DNA of 64,000 bases from Bradyrhizobium sp. CB1015. Its GTDB lineage: Bacteria > Pseudomonadota > Alphaproteobacteria > Rhizobiales > Xanthobacteraceae. The stretch lies in NCBI RefSeq assembly GCF_025200925.1, contig NZ_CP104174.1, positions 3,348,001 through 3,412,000 of the forward strand, written 5' to 3'. The translations under genes and the position numbers were made by a program. The notes under the pieces were generated by a model. That model was not told the origin of the DNA and did not search any database. It saw only the letters and a program-made list of their open reading frames with translations. Positions 56,546 to 64,000 of the stretch are shown in pieces; positions within the stretch are counted from its first letter, which is position 1, and every line of letters begins with the position of its first letter.

Positions 56546-56779
56546 ATGCGTAATCTTCTCGTCGCTCTCACCCTGCTGTCGGCCTCCCTTTCGACGGCGG
56601 CGTTCGCCCAGCAAGGGCGTGGCACGGACGCCGAGCAGAAGGCCTGCACCCGCGATGTGCAGAAGTTCTGCCGGCCGGTCATCGACCAGGGCGATTTCAC
56701 CATCCTGGCCTGCCTCAAGGAGAACCGGGCCAAGATCTCGCAGGCCTGCGACCAGGTCCTGAAGAACCACAATCAATAA
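56546..56779 (+). CDS. Small exported cysteine-rich protein
   Basis: 77 residues: signal peptide MRNLLVALTLLSASLSTAAF (cut at FA-Q), then a mature part with four cysteines (KACTRDVQKFC and LACLKEN...ACDQVL). Spacing resembles a single cysteine-rich (GLG1/FGFR-like) repeat seen in short secreted proteobacterial proteins. Function unknown. RBS AAGGAA precedes the ATG; a terminator follows, so it is its own unit inside the hopanoid region. Confidence 0.82.
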   Translation: MRNLLVALTLLSASLSTAAFAQQGRGTDAEQKACTRDVQKFCRPVIDQGDFTILACLKENRAKISQACDQVLKNHNQ

Positions 56780-56800
56780 GCTCGGCCATTGGCCCGCGAG

Positions 56801-56819
56801 GCGGCCCTCGGCCGCTTTT
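56801..56819 (+). terminator. Rho-independent terminator
   Basis: GCGGCC stem, CTC loop, GGCCGC, then TTTT, 22 bases after the cysteine-rich protein stop. Short but all-GC stem. Confidence 0.7.
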
Positions 56820-56970
56820 CCGGGCGCAATCCGCGAAGGGGCGGCCGTCGACGGACAGGATTGGTTTTGTGGCCGTATTCCCCTATATGGGGGCCGCGGC
56901 GGCATCGCCGGCATGGGCCCGCGCGAGCGAAAAAGCCCTTCCTGTCCAAACGATTGTAAACCAGCCCTCG

Positions 56971-57855
56971 ATGACCTCTGCGAGCGAATTGCGATCCGGC
57001 AAGGGTGACCGCGACGAGAATTTTCCCGTCGCGTCCTGGATCATTCATCCGCGTCATCGCGCCCTGATCCTGGCCTATTACAATTTCGTCCGCACCGCCG
57101 ACGACATCGCCGACCACGCCACGCTGCCCGCCGACCAGAAGCTTAGCTATCTCGACCTGCTCGAGGCGGAGCTGCTCGGCAAGGGCGACACCCAGCCTGA
57201 GGCCGTCAGCCTGCGCCGCGCGCTGGCCGAGCGCGGCATGGCGCCGCGCCACGCGCTCGACGTGCTGATCGCCTTCCGCATGGACGTGACCAAGCTGCGC
57301 TACGAGAGCTGGGACGAGGTCATCCATTATTGCCGCTACTCGGCGATGCCGGTCGGCCGCTTCATGCTCGACGTTCACGGCGAGAGCACCTCGACCTGGG
57401 CCGCCTCGGACGCGCTCTGCGCAGGCTTGCAGATCAACAATCACCTGCAGGATTGCGGCAAGGATTTCCGCGAACTCAACCGCGTCTATCTGCCCCGCGA
57501 TGCGCTGGCGGCACACGGCGCCTCCGTCGAGCAGCTCGGCCTCGCCCAATCGCCGCCGGCGATGCTGGCCTGCCTGCAGTCGCTCGCCGCGCGCAACGAG
57601 GCGCTGCTCGAGGAGGGCAGGTCGCTCGCTGCGGAGATCCGGGACTTCCGTCTCGGCGTCGACGTCTCCGTCATCCAGGCCTACGCCGACCGCATCGTGC
57701 GCCTGCTCAAGGTACGCGATCCCCTGCGCGAGCGCGTGCATCTGAACAAGTTCGAGCTGCTCGCCTTCAGCCTCGCCGGGATCATCGGCGAAGTCGGCCG
57801 CCGTGCGATCGGTCGCAAGGCCATTTCCAGACCGGGGACTGCCCATGACGCTTGA
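56971..57855 (+). CDS. hpnC: Squalene synthesis protein HpnC (hydroxysqualene synthase)
   Basis: 294 residues, trans-isoprenyl diphosphate synthase fold. First aspartate-rich motif RTADDIADHA, second QDCGKDFRELNRVYLPRDAL; the WIIHPRHRALILAYYNFVRT start is typical. In the three-enzyme squalene route HpnC converts presqualene diphosphate to hydroxysqualene. The ATG at 56971 begins the conserved part; an earlier in-frame extension is not needed. Overlaps hpnD by 11 bases. Confidence 0.94.
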   Translation: MTSASELRSGKGDRDENFPVASWIIHPRHRALILAYYNFVRTADDIADHATLPADQKLSYLDLLEAELLGKGDTQPEAVSLRRALAERGMAPRHALDVLIAFRMDVTKLRYESWDEVIHYCRYSAMPVGRFMLDVHGESTSTWAASDALCAGLQINNHLQDCGKDFRELNRVYLPRDALAAHGASVEQLGLAQSPPAMLACLQSLAARNEALLEEGRSLAAEIRDFRLGVDVSVIQAYADRIVRLLKVRDPLRERVHLNKFELLAFSLAGIIGEVGRRAIGRKAISRPGTAHDA

Positions 57856-58684
57856 GGCGACCACGCCCGGCGCCAATTACGGCTCGACCGCGTCCGGCAG
57901 CTCGTTCTATGCCGCGATGCGCATCCTGCCGCGTGACCAGCGCGAAGCGATGTTCCAGATCTACAGCTTCTGCCGCCAGGTCGACGACATCGCCGATTCC
58001 GACGGCCCGCGCGACGAGCGGCTCGCCGCACTTCAGGAGTGGCGCAACGACATCGACGCGCTCTATCAGGGCCATCCGCCGCCGCGGCTGAAGGATTATG
58101 TTGCCTCGGTGAAGACCTTCGGGCTCAAGCGCGAGGATTTTCTCGCCATCGTCGACGGCATGGAGATGGACGTGCCGCAGGATATCCGCGCGCCCGACAT
58201 GGCGACGCTGGATCTGTATTGCGACCGCGTCGCCAGCGCCGTGGGGCGGCTGTCGGTGCGGGTGTTCGGCATGCCCGAGGAAGACGGCATCCTGCTCGCG
58301 CACCATCTCGGCCGCGCGCTGCAGCTCACAAACATCCTGCGCGACATCGACGAGGACGCCGGCCTTGGCCGGCTCTATCTGCCGCGCGAGGCGCTGCTGC
58401 ATGCCGGCATCACCTCCAACGATCCGAACCGCGTGATCGCCGAGCGCGCGCTGCCGAAGGTCTGCATGCCGCTGGCGCAGCGCGCCAAGTCGCATTTCGA
58501 GAAGTCGGACGAGATCATGAACCGCAACAGGCGCCGCGCCGTGCGCGCGCCGCGGATCATGTCGAAATACTATCATTCCATTCTGGACCTCCTGATCGCG
58601 CGCGGCTTCTCCGCGCCGCGCGCGCCGGTGCGTGTGTCGAAGATCACACGGATTCTGATCCTGCTCCGTTACGCTTTCATCTGA
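57845..58684 (+). CDS. hpnD: Presqualene diphosphate synthase HpnD
   Basis: 279 residues, same fold as HpnC. Motifs: SFYAAMRILPRDQREAMFQI, CRQVDDIADSDGPRDERLA and NILRDIDEDAGLGRLYLPRE (two Mg-diphosphate sites). Condenses two farnesyl diphosphates to presqualene diphosphate. ATG at 57845; its stop overlaps the hpnE start by one base (TGATG). Confidence 0.95.
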   Translation: MTLEATTPGANYGSTASGSSFYAAMRILPRDQREAMFQIYSFCRQVDDIADSDGPRDERLAALQEWRNDIDALYQGHPPPRLKDYVASVKTFGLKREDFLAIVDGMEMDVPQDIRAPDMATLDLYCDRVASAVGRLSVRVFGMPEEDGILLAHHLGRALQLTNILRDIDEDAGLGRLYLPREALLHAGITSNDPNRVIAERALPKVCMPLAQRAKSHFEKSDEIMNRNRRRAVRAPRIMSKYYHSILDLLIARGFSAPRAPVRVSKITRILILLRYAFI

Positions 58685-59940
58685 TGCAAAACACAGCTCA
58701 CATCATCGGTGCTGGTATTTCCGGCCTCTCCGCCGCCGTGCGGCTCGCCAATGCCGGCTTCAAGGTCGCCGTGCACGAGGCGACGCACCAGGCCGGCGGC
58801 CGCTGCCGGTCCTACTTCGACGGCGCCACCAATCTCACCATCGACAACGGCAATCATCTGCTGCTGTCGGGCAACGGCCATGCGCGTGCCTATGCGCGCG
58901 CGATCGGCACCGAGGCGGGCCTCGTCGGTCCGGAGCGCGCACAATTTCCCTTCGTCGATATCAAGACCGGGCAGCGCTGGCAGATCGATCTCGGCGACGG
59001 CCGGTGGCCGACCTGGGTGTTCGACGAAAGCCGCCGCGTGCCCGACACCGGCCTTTCCGATTATCTCAAGCTGGCGCCGCTGATCTGGGCGTCGGAGGAG
59101 ACGCTGGTCGGCAAGTCGATTCGGACCGAGGGCATTCTCTATCAGCGCCTGGTGCAGCCGTTGCTGCTCGCCGCGCTCAACGTCGATCCGCCCGAAGGCT
59201 CGGCCGGGCTTGCCGGCGCGATCGTGCGCGAGACGCTGCTTGCGGGCGGGCAGGCCTGTCGCCCCCTGATCGCGCGCGATGGCCTCAGCGCCGTGCTGAT
59301 CGAGCCCGCCGTGAAGTTTCTGCAGGAACGTGGCCACACCGTTCAGCTTGGCCACGAGCTGCGCTCGTTTGCGAGCAGTGACGGCAAGGCCAGTGCGCTG
59401 AATTTCGGCGGCGAGGATTTGGTCCAGCTCGGCGAGGGCGATGTCGTCGTGATGGCGGTGCCGCCGCGCGCGGCCTCCAGCCTGCTGCCGGGCCTGAAGA
59501 CGCCGACGGAATTCCGCGCCATTGTGAATGCGCATTTCCGCTTTGAGCCGCCGCCTGGCTCGCCGCCGATCCTGGGCGTGATCGGTGGCGTGGTGGAATG
59601 GCTGTTCGCATTCCCGAACCGGCTTTCCGTCACCATCAGCAATGGCGACCGTCTGATCGACATGCCGCGCGAGGAACTCGCACAGACGATCTGGAACGAC
59701 GTCTGCCAGGCGGGCGGCGTGTCCGGCGAGCTGCCCCCTTGGCAGATCGTGCGCGAGCGCCGCGCCACATTTGCGGCGACGCCGGCCCAGAATGCCCTGC
59801 GTCCGGGGCCGGTCACTGCGCTGAAAAACCTGTTCCTCGCCGGCGACTGGACTGCTACGGGATTGCCAGCAACCATCGAGGGATCGGTCCGGTCGGGTGA
59901 CCGCGCCGCCGATCTGGTTCTGGCCGCCAAAGGATCCTGA
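58684..59940 (+). CDS. hpnE: Hydroxysqualene dehydroxylase HpnE
   Basis: 418-residue FAD-dependent amine-oxidase/phytoene-desaturase fold protein. FAD site AHIIGAGISGLSAAVRLANA and AGGRCRSY, with the C-terminal FAD motif NLFLAGDWTATGLPATIEGS. Reduces hydroxysqualene to squalene, completing the HpnCDE route. Translation is coupled to hpnD. Confidence 0.95.
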   Translation: MQNTAHIIGAGISGLSAAVRLANAGFKVAVHEATHQAGGRCRSYFDGATNLTIDNGNHLLLSGNGHARAYARAIGTEAGLVGPERAQFPFVDIKTGQRWQIDLGDGRWPTWVFDESRRVPDTGLSDYLKLAPLIWASEETLVGKSIRTEGILYQRLVQPLLLAALNVDPPEGSAGLAGAIVRETLLAGGQACRPLIARDGLSAVLIEPAVKFLQERGHTVQLGHELRSFASSDGKASALNFGGEDLVQLGEGDVVVMAVPPRAASSLLPGLKTPTEFRAIVNAHFRFEPPPGSPPILGVIGGVVEWLFAFPNRLSVTISNGDRLIDMPREELAQTIWNDVCQAGGVSGELPPWQIVRERRATFAATPAQNALRPGPVTALKNLFLAGDWTATGLPATIEGSVRSGDRAADLVLAAKGS

Positions 59941-60004
59941 AAGGCGGCTTGACAGGCAATTCTCCCGGTCAACTTTCAATCGACTATCGGAGCAATCGAG
60001 CGAC

Positions 60005-61957
60005 ATGGATTCCGTGACCGCGACCAGCCGCGACGCTTTGGAATCGAGCATTGCGTCGGCGACCCAGGGTGTCCTCAGCTTCCAGCAATCCGACGGCCAT
60101 TGGGTGTTCGAGCTCGAGGCCGACTGCACGATTCCGGCCGAGTACATTCTGCTGCGCCACTATCTCGCCGAGCCGGTCGACATCGTGCTCGAGGCCAAGA
60201 TCGGCAACTATCTGCGCCGCGTGCAGGGCGCGCATGGCGGCTGGCCGCTGGTGCACGACGGCGAGTTCGACATGAGCGCGAGCGTGAAGGCTTACTTCGC
60301 GCTGAAGATGATCGGCGACTCCGTCGACGCACCCCACATGGTGCGCGCGCGCGAGGCGATCCACGCCCGCGGCGGCGCGATCAACAGCAACGTCTTTACC
60401 CGCTTCCTGCTCGCAACCTTCGGTGTCGTGACCTGGCGCGCGGTGCCGGTGCTGCCGATCGAGATCGTGCTGCTGCCGTTCTGGTCGCCATTCCACCTCA
60501 ACAAGATCTCCTACTGGGCGCGCACCACGATGGTGCCGCTGATGGTGATCGCCGCGCTGAAGCCGCGCGCGAAGAATCCGAAAGGCGTCGGCATCGACGA
60601 GCTGTTTCTTCAGGACCCGCGCTCGATCGGCATGACCACCAAGGCGCCGCATCAGAGCATGGCGTGGTTTCTGCTATTCCGTTCGCTCGATGCGATCCTG
60701 CGCGTGATCGAGCCGCTGTTTCCGAAGAGCCTGCGCAAGCGCGCGATCGACGCCGCGCTCGCCTTCACGGAGGAGCGGCTCAACGGCGAGGACGGCATGG
60801 GCGCGATCTATCCGCCCATGGCCAACATCGTCATGATGTACGACGCGCTCGGCAAGGACGAGAATTATCCGCCGCGCGCGACGACGCGCCGGGGCATCGA
60901 CAAGTTGCTCGTCATCAAGGACGACGAGGCCTATTGCCAGCCCTGCGTCTCGCCGGTGTGGGACACGACGCTGACCGCGCATGCGCTGCTGGAGGCCGGC
61001 GGCGACAAGGCGGTGCCGGCGGCGAAGCAAGGCCTCGACTGGCTGATCCCGAGGCAGGAGCTCGAGGTGAAGGGCGACTGGGCGGTGAAGCGGCCCGACG
61101 TGCGCCCGGGCGGCTGGGCCTTCCAGTACAATAACGCGCATTACCCCGATCTCGACGACACGGCCGTGGTGGTGATGTCGATGGACCGCATGCGCCGGGA
61201 GCACGGCGTCGCCGGCTATGACGACGCGATCGCCCGCGGCCGGGAGTGGATCGAGGGCATGCAGAGCGACGACGGCGGCTGGGCCGCCTTCGACGTCAAC
61301 AACCTCGAATATTATCTCAACAACATCCCGTTCTCGGATCACGGCGCGCTGCTCGATCCGCCGACCGAGGACGTCACCGCGCGCTGCATCTCGATGCTGG
61401 CCCAGCTCGGCGAGACCGAGAAGACCAGCAAGCACGTCGCCGATGGCGTCGCGTACTTGCGGAAGACCCAGCACCCGGAGGGGGGCTGGTACGGCCGCTG
61501 GGGCATGAATTTCATCTATGGAACCTGGTCGGTGCTGTGCGCCCTCAACATGGCCGGCGTCGACCACAAGGACCCCATGATCCGCAAGGCGGCGGCCTGG
61601 CTGACCTCGATCCAGAACGAGGACGGCGGCTGGGGCGAGGACGCCATCAGCTACCGGCTCGACTACAAGGGCTGGGAGGCCGCCCCCTCGACCGCCTCGC
61701 AAACGGCATGGGCCTTGCTTGCCCTGATGGCGGCAGGCGAGGTTGATCACCCGGCCGTCGCCCGCGGGGTGGAGTACCTGATTGCAACACAAGACAAAAA
61801 AGGACTGTGGGACGAGCAGCGGTACACCGCCACAGGCTTCCCCCGCGTGTTCTATCTACGGTATCATGGTTACCCAAAGTTCTTTCCGCTGTGGGCATTG
61901 GCGCGGTATCGGAACTTGCGGAACACCAACAGCAGGGTGGTAGGGGTCGGAATGTGA
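60005..61957 (+). CDS. shc: Squalene-hopene cyclase
   Basis: 650 residues. Cyclises squalene to hopene and hopanol. Catalytic DXDD motif is D382-L-D-D385 in YPDLDDTAVVVMSMDR. Several QW repeats are visible (QSDDGGWAAFD; EGGWYGRWGMNFIYGTWSVL; NEDGGWGEDAISY). Monotopic membrane protein of the inner membrane. ATG at 60005, 64 bases after hpnE; the stop overlaps the hpnG GTG. Confidence 0.97.
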   Translation: MDSVTATSRDALESSIASATQGVLSFQQSDGHWVFELEADCTIPAEYILLRHYLAEPVDIVLEAKIGNYLRRVQGAHGGWPLVHDGEFDMSASVKAYFALKMIGDSVDAPHMVRAREAIHARGGAINSNVFTRFLLATFGVVTWRAVPVLPIEIVLLPFWSPFHLNKISYWARTTMVPLMVIAALKPRAKNPKGVGIDELFLQDPRSIGMTTKAPHQSMAWFLLFRSLDAILRVIEPLFPKSLRKRAIDAALAFTEERLNGEDGMGAIYPPMANIVMMYDALGKDENYPPRATTRRGIDKLLVIKDDEAYCQPCVSPVWDTTLTAHALLEAGGDKAVPAAKQGLDWLIPRQELEVKGDWAVKRPDVRPGGWAFQYNNAHYPDLDDTAVVVMSMDRMRREHGVAGYDDAIARGREWIEGMQSDDGGWAAFDVNNLEYYLNNIPFSDHGALLDPPTEDVTARCISMLAQLGETEKTSKHVADGVAYLRKTQHPEGGWYGRWGMNFIYGTWSVLCALNMAGVDHKDPMIRKAAAWLTSIQNEDGGWGEDAISYRLDYKGWEAAPSTASQTAWALLALMAAGEVDHPAVARGVEYLIATQDKKGLWDEQRYTATGFPRVFYLRYHGYPKFFPLWALARYRNLRNTNSRVVGVGM

Positions 61958-62703
61958 CTTTGGGGACGGGGGACTATGTTACCGTGGGTCAGGCCATCGA
62001 CCCGCGGCCGATATTGATCGTGACCGGATTGGTTCAGGAGGCCCGCATTGCGGCCGGGCCCGGAATGGCGGTCATCTGTTCATCCAGCAGCCCGACCCAG
62101 TTGCGGGCGCTCCTGACGGTGGTGGATCCTGAGACGATTCGCGGCGTGATCTCGTTCGGCGTGGCCGGCGGGCTCGACCCGAGCTTGCGCTCCGGCGACG
62201 TCGTGCTGGCGACCGAAGTGCTCTCCGGCGATGCCCGCTGGGCCGCCGGCCTGTCGCTCGGCGACGATTTGATCGAGCGCCTGACCTCGGGCCGCCGCCG
62301 TGTCGTGCGCGGCAGCCTCGCCGGCGCCGAGGAAGTGGTCACGAAGCGCTCCTGCAAGGCGGCGCTGCATTCGGAGACGGGCGCCGCCGCCGTCGACATG
62401 GAAAGCCATATCGCCGCGGCCTACGCTGCCGAGGCCGGGCTGCCCTTTGCCGCGGTCCGCGTCATCAGCGATCCCGCCCATCGCGCGCTGCCCGCGCTCG
62501 CCCGCGCCGCGATCAAGCCGAACGGCCAGATCGACCTCGCCGCCGTGCTGCGCGGCATCGTGCGCAATCCCGCAACGCTGCATGCGCTGGTCTCGACTGG
62601 CATCGACTTCAACCGCGCGCTGCGGTCGTTGCGCGGCTGCCGCGATTATCTGATCGGGACGGAGTTCGTCGAGAGCGAGGCGCTGGTGTCGAAGGCGGCG
62701 TGA
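61954..62703 (+). CDS. hpnG: Hopanoid-associated phosphorylase HpnG
   Basis: 249 residues, nucleoside phosphorylase fold: ILIVTGLVQEARIAAGPGMA, GVISFGVAGGLDPSLRSGDV, SGAAAVDMESHIAA-type motif (GAAAVDMESHIAAAYAAEAG) and FAAVRVISDPAHRALP. Releases adenine from adenosylhopane to give ribosyl/phosphoribosyl hopane for side-chain extension. Start GTG at 61954 (GTGA overlap with shc, AGGGG upstream). Last gene of the operon. Confidence 0.93.
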   Translation: MTLGTGDYVTVGQAIDPRPILIVTGLVQEARIAAGPGMAVICSSSSPTQLRALLTVVDPETIRGVISFGVAGGLDPSLRSGDVVLATEVLSGDARWAAGLSLGDDLIERLTSGRRRVVRGSLAGAEEVVTKRSCKAALHSETGAAAVDMESHIAAAYAAEAGLPFAAVRVISDPAHRALPALARAAIKPNGQIDLAAVLRGIVRNPATLHALVSTGIDFNRALRSLRGCRDYLIGTEFVESEALVSKAA

Positions 62704-62726
62704 GCGGCCTCGCCGAGTGGACAAGG

Positions 62727-62756
62727 AAAGGGCCCGGTCGATTGACCGGGCCTTTT
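62727..62756 (+). terminator. Rho-independent terminator of the hopanoid operon
   Basis: GGCCCGGTC, loop GATT, GACCGGGCC, then TTTT; A-rich 5' side (GGAAAG) extends the stem. It lies 24 bases after the hpnG stop. Confidence 0.93.
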
Positions 62757-62867
62757 GCTTTGAGCTGCGCGATCGCGGTCACGGGCGAGTGGCGTTCACC
62801 TGCTTGCTTGAATGTAAGCCCTTCTGCGCTTATCTTACATCCGTCTTACCTCGGGAAGGCTCAGGCA

Positions 62868-63143
62868 ATGGCCGGCACAGACAAGCTCACCACCGTCGTT
62901 TCGACCAAGGGGCAGGTCATCCTGCCGAGCGCTATTCGTCGGGCGCGGGAATGGAAGGCAGGAACGCGGCTCACCGTCGAGGAGACATCGGAGGGCGTCC
63001 TGTTGAAGCCGGCGCCGGCCTTCGCGGCGACGCGACCGAAAGAGGTGTTTGGCATCTTGGCTTATCGAGGCAAGCCGAAAACGCTCGAAGAGATGGACGT
63101 AAGCGTGCTGGCCGAAGCCAGGCGGCGGCATGATCGCGATTGA
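62868..63143 (+). CDS. vapB: AbrB-type antitoxin VapB
   Basis: 91 residues with the SpoVT/AbrB DNA-binding fold: LTTVVSTKGQVILPSAIRRA and LTVEETSEGVLLKPAPAF. The C-terminal part (KTLEEMDVSVLAEARRRHDR) would wrap the toxin. ATG at 62868 follows GGAAGG at a longer spacing. Overlaps vapC by 14 bases. Confidence 0.93.
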   Translation: MAGTDKLTTVVSTKGQVILPSAIRRAREWKAGTRLTVEETSEGVLLKPAPAFAATRPKEVFGILAYRGKPKTLEEMDVSVLAEARRRHDRD

Positions 63144-63522
63144 TACCAGCCTCATCGTCCGCTACCTGACCGGGGATCACGTCAGCCAATCCGCGCGGGC
63201 CCGCGCCTTGATCGACGCCGAGAGCGTCTTCGTCCCCATCACGGTGCTGCTCGAGGTCGAATGGGTGCTGCGAAGCGCGTACGGCTATCAGGCCGCGGAC
63301 GTTGTGCACGCGCTTCGTGCCTTCGCCGGACTTCCGACCGTCACCGTCGAGGACGGCGCGACGATTGCGCCGGCGCTCGACCTTGCCGAAAAAGGAATGG
63401 ATTTCGCCGATGCGCTGCATCTGGCGAGATCCCGACATTGCGAGGCTTTCGTCACTTTCGATCGCAAGCTCGTCAAAGCGGCGAAAGTGGCAGGCTTTGA
63501 GGGGGTGCGCGAGGCGCGGTAG
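63130..63522 (+). CDS. vapC: PIN-domain ribonuclease toxin VapC
   Basis: 130 residues with the PIN acidic site: Asp5 (MIAIDTSLIVRYLTGD), Glu in TVLLEVEWVLRSAYG, Asp in EKGMDFADALHLARS and Asp in FVTFDRKLVK. A Mg-dependent RNase toxin neutralised by VapB. The overlap couples production of the two. Confidence 0.94.
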   Translation: MIAIDTSLIVRYLTGDHVSQSARARALIDAESVFVPITVLLEVEWVLRSAYGYQAADVVHALRAFAGLPTVTVEDGATIAPALDLAEKGMDFADALHLARSRHCEAFVTFDRKLVKAAKVAGFEGVREAR

Positions 63523-63642
63523 ACGCGGCGATATCGGATCGGAATTAGCTGGCAGGTGTTGGACTGCACCCCTGAAGTGGCACGGCAAGCTCCAGCGATG
63601 GTAATCCCTATTTAGGGTCTCTCGCCGCCATGCCGGTAACGA

Positions 63643-63999
63643 TCAATCCCTCGTCCAGTCCTCCAGCCGCAATCCGGCAATGCGCTGGAATTCGGCGGTG
63701 TTGTTGCTGACGAGCGGCAGGCCGCGCGCGATCGCCTGACCGGCGATCAGGAGATCGTAGGGGCCGATCGGCGTGCTGCGCCGCGCCAGCTCCGCCCGTA
63801 TCTCGCCGGCGGCTCGCGCGTCCTCTTGGTCGAGGTCGACGATGTCGAGATCGGTAAAGACAAGGCGAAGCGTTTCCAGGTTGAATTCGATCTTCTGGCT
63901 GCGATAGGCGCCGAAGTAGAGTTCGTGGGCAACGATGGATGAGATTGCGAGCGCACCGGGCTCGGTGGATTCAACCCGGCGCAGGAGAGGCTCCGACCG
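63643..63999 (-). CDS. vapC: PIN-domain protein (VapC family), 5' end outside window
   Basis: 118 residues are visible, ending LRLEDWTRD at a stop codon at 63643-63645. PIN landmarks: AISSIVAHELYFGAYRSQKI (Glu), GPYDLLIAGQAIARGLPLVS (Asp), NNTAEFQRIAGL. The first catalytic Asp lies beyond the edge. Convergent with the first vapC, with no antitoxin gene in view; its partner should be upstream, outside the window. Confidence 0.88.
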   Translation of the reverse strand, partial: RSEPLLRRVESTEPGALAISSIVAHELYFGAYRSQKIEFNLETLRLVFTDLDIVDLDQEDARAAGEIRAELARRSTPIGPYDLLIAGQAIARGLPLVSNNTAEFQRIAGLRLEDWTRD

Positions 64000-64000
64000 G

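Noticed and set aside
1-64000. CRISPR arrays, tRNA or rRNA genes
   Set aside because: No regularly spaced direct repeats and no tRNA or rRNA signature sequences were noticed on either strand.

Overview
The window is GC-rich, densely coded DNA that looks like a Bradyrhizobium or close relative (Nitrobacteraceae, Alphaproteobacteria). The main reasons are a hopanoid cluster that includes the C-2 methylase hpnP between eutB and eutC, many families of dispersed palindromic intergenic repeats, and numerous TRAP/ABC uptake and aromatic-catabolism genes. No rRNA, tRNA or CRISPR array was seen. Gene identities come from reading motifs and recalled family features; no database search was run.

Layout. 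1-6 kb: an acyl-CoA synthetase cut by the window edge, a YccF membrane protein, a GNAT acetyltransferase and a TRAP transporter (dctPQM, minus strand). 6-9 kb: an IS1182-family insertion sequence sitting in a perfect palindrome inside a long dispersed repeat, then ppc. 11.7-17.8 kb: an SMP-30/gluconolactonase, an SDR-thiolase-DUF35 lipid module, and an amidase overlapping a DUF2848 gene. 17.9-19.8 kb: a group II intron with its reverse transcriptase, inserted in another palindromic repeat. 20-22.7 kb: two tandem 2OG-Fe(II) dioxygenases (an Oxygenase-NA-like protein and AlkB) and an MFS carrier. 22.6-31.5 kb: a homoprotocatechuate (hpa) meta-cleavage operon with a divergent MarR regulator and a 14-bp palindromic operator, followed by an HpaI-type aldolase and a UxaA/GarD-type dehydratase.

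31.7-48 kb: a PAS protein overlapping a chemoreceptor gene (a split Aer-like pair); a three-gene operon of transglutaminase-DUF2126, circularly permuted ATP-grasp fused to alpha-E, and a second transglutaminase; an HD phosphohydrolase; an alpha/beta hydrolase; an HdeD-type membrane protein; a Liv-type binding protein; an acyl-CoA dehydrogenase; and a second chemoreceptor.

48-62.8 kb is the hopanoid region: eutB, hpnP, eutC, hpnN, a frameshifted Tat-type exported gene, two small exported proteins, then hpnC-hpnD-hpnE-shc-hpnG in tight or overlapping order, closed by a strong terminator. HpnC/D/E make squalene, Shc cyclises it to hopene, HpnG acts on adenosylhopane, HpnP methylates C-2, and HpnN exports hopanoids to the outer membrane. 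The window ends with a VapBC toxin-antitoxin pair and a second, truncated PIN toxin gene on the other strand.
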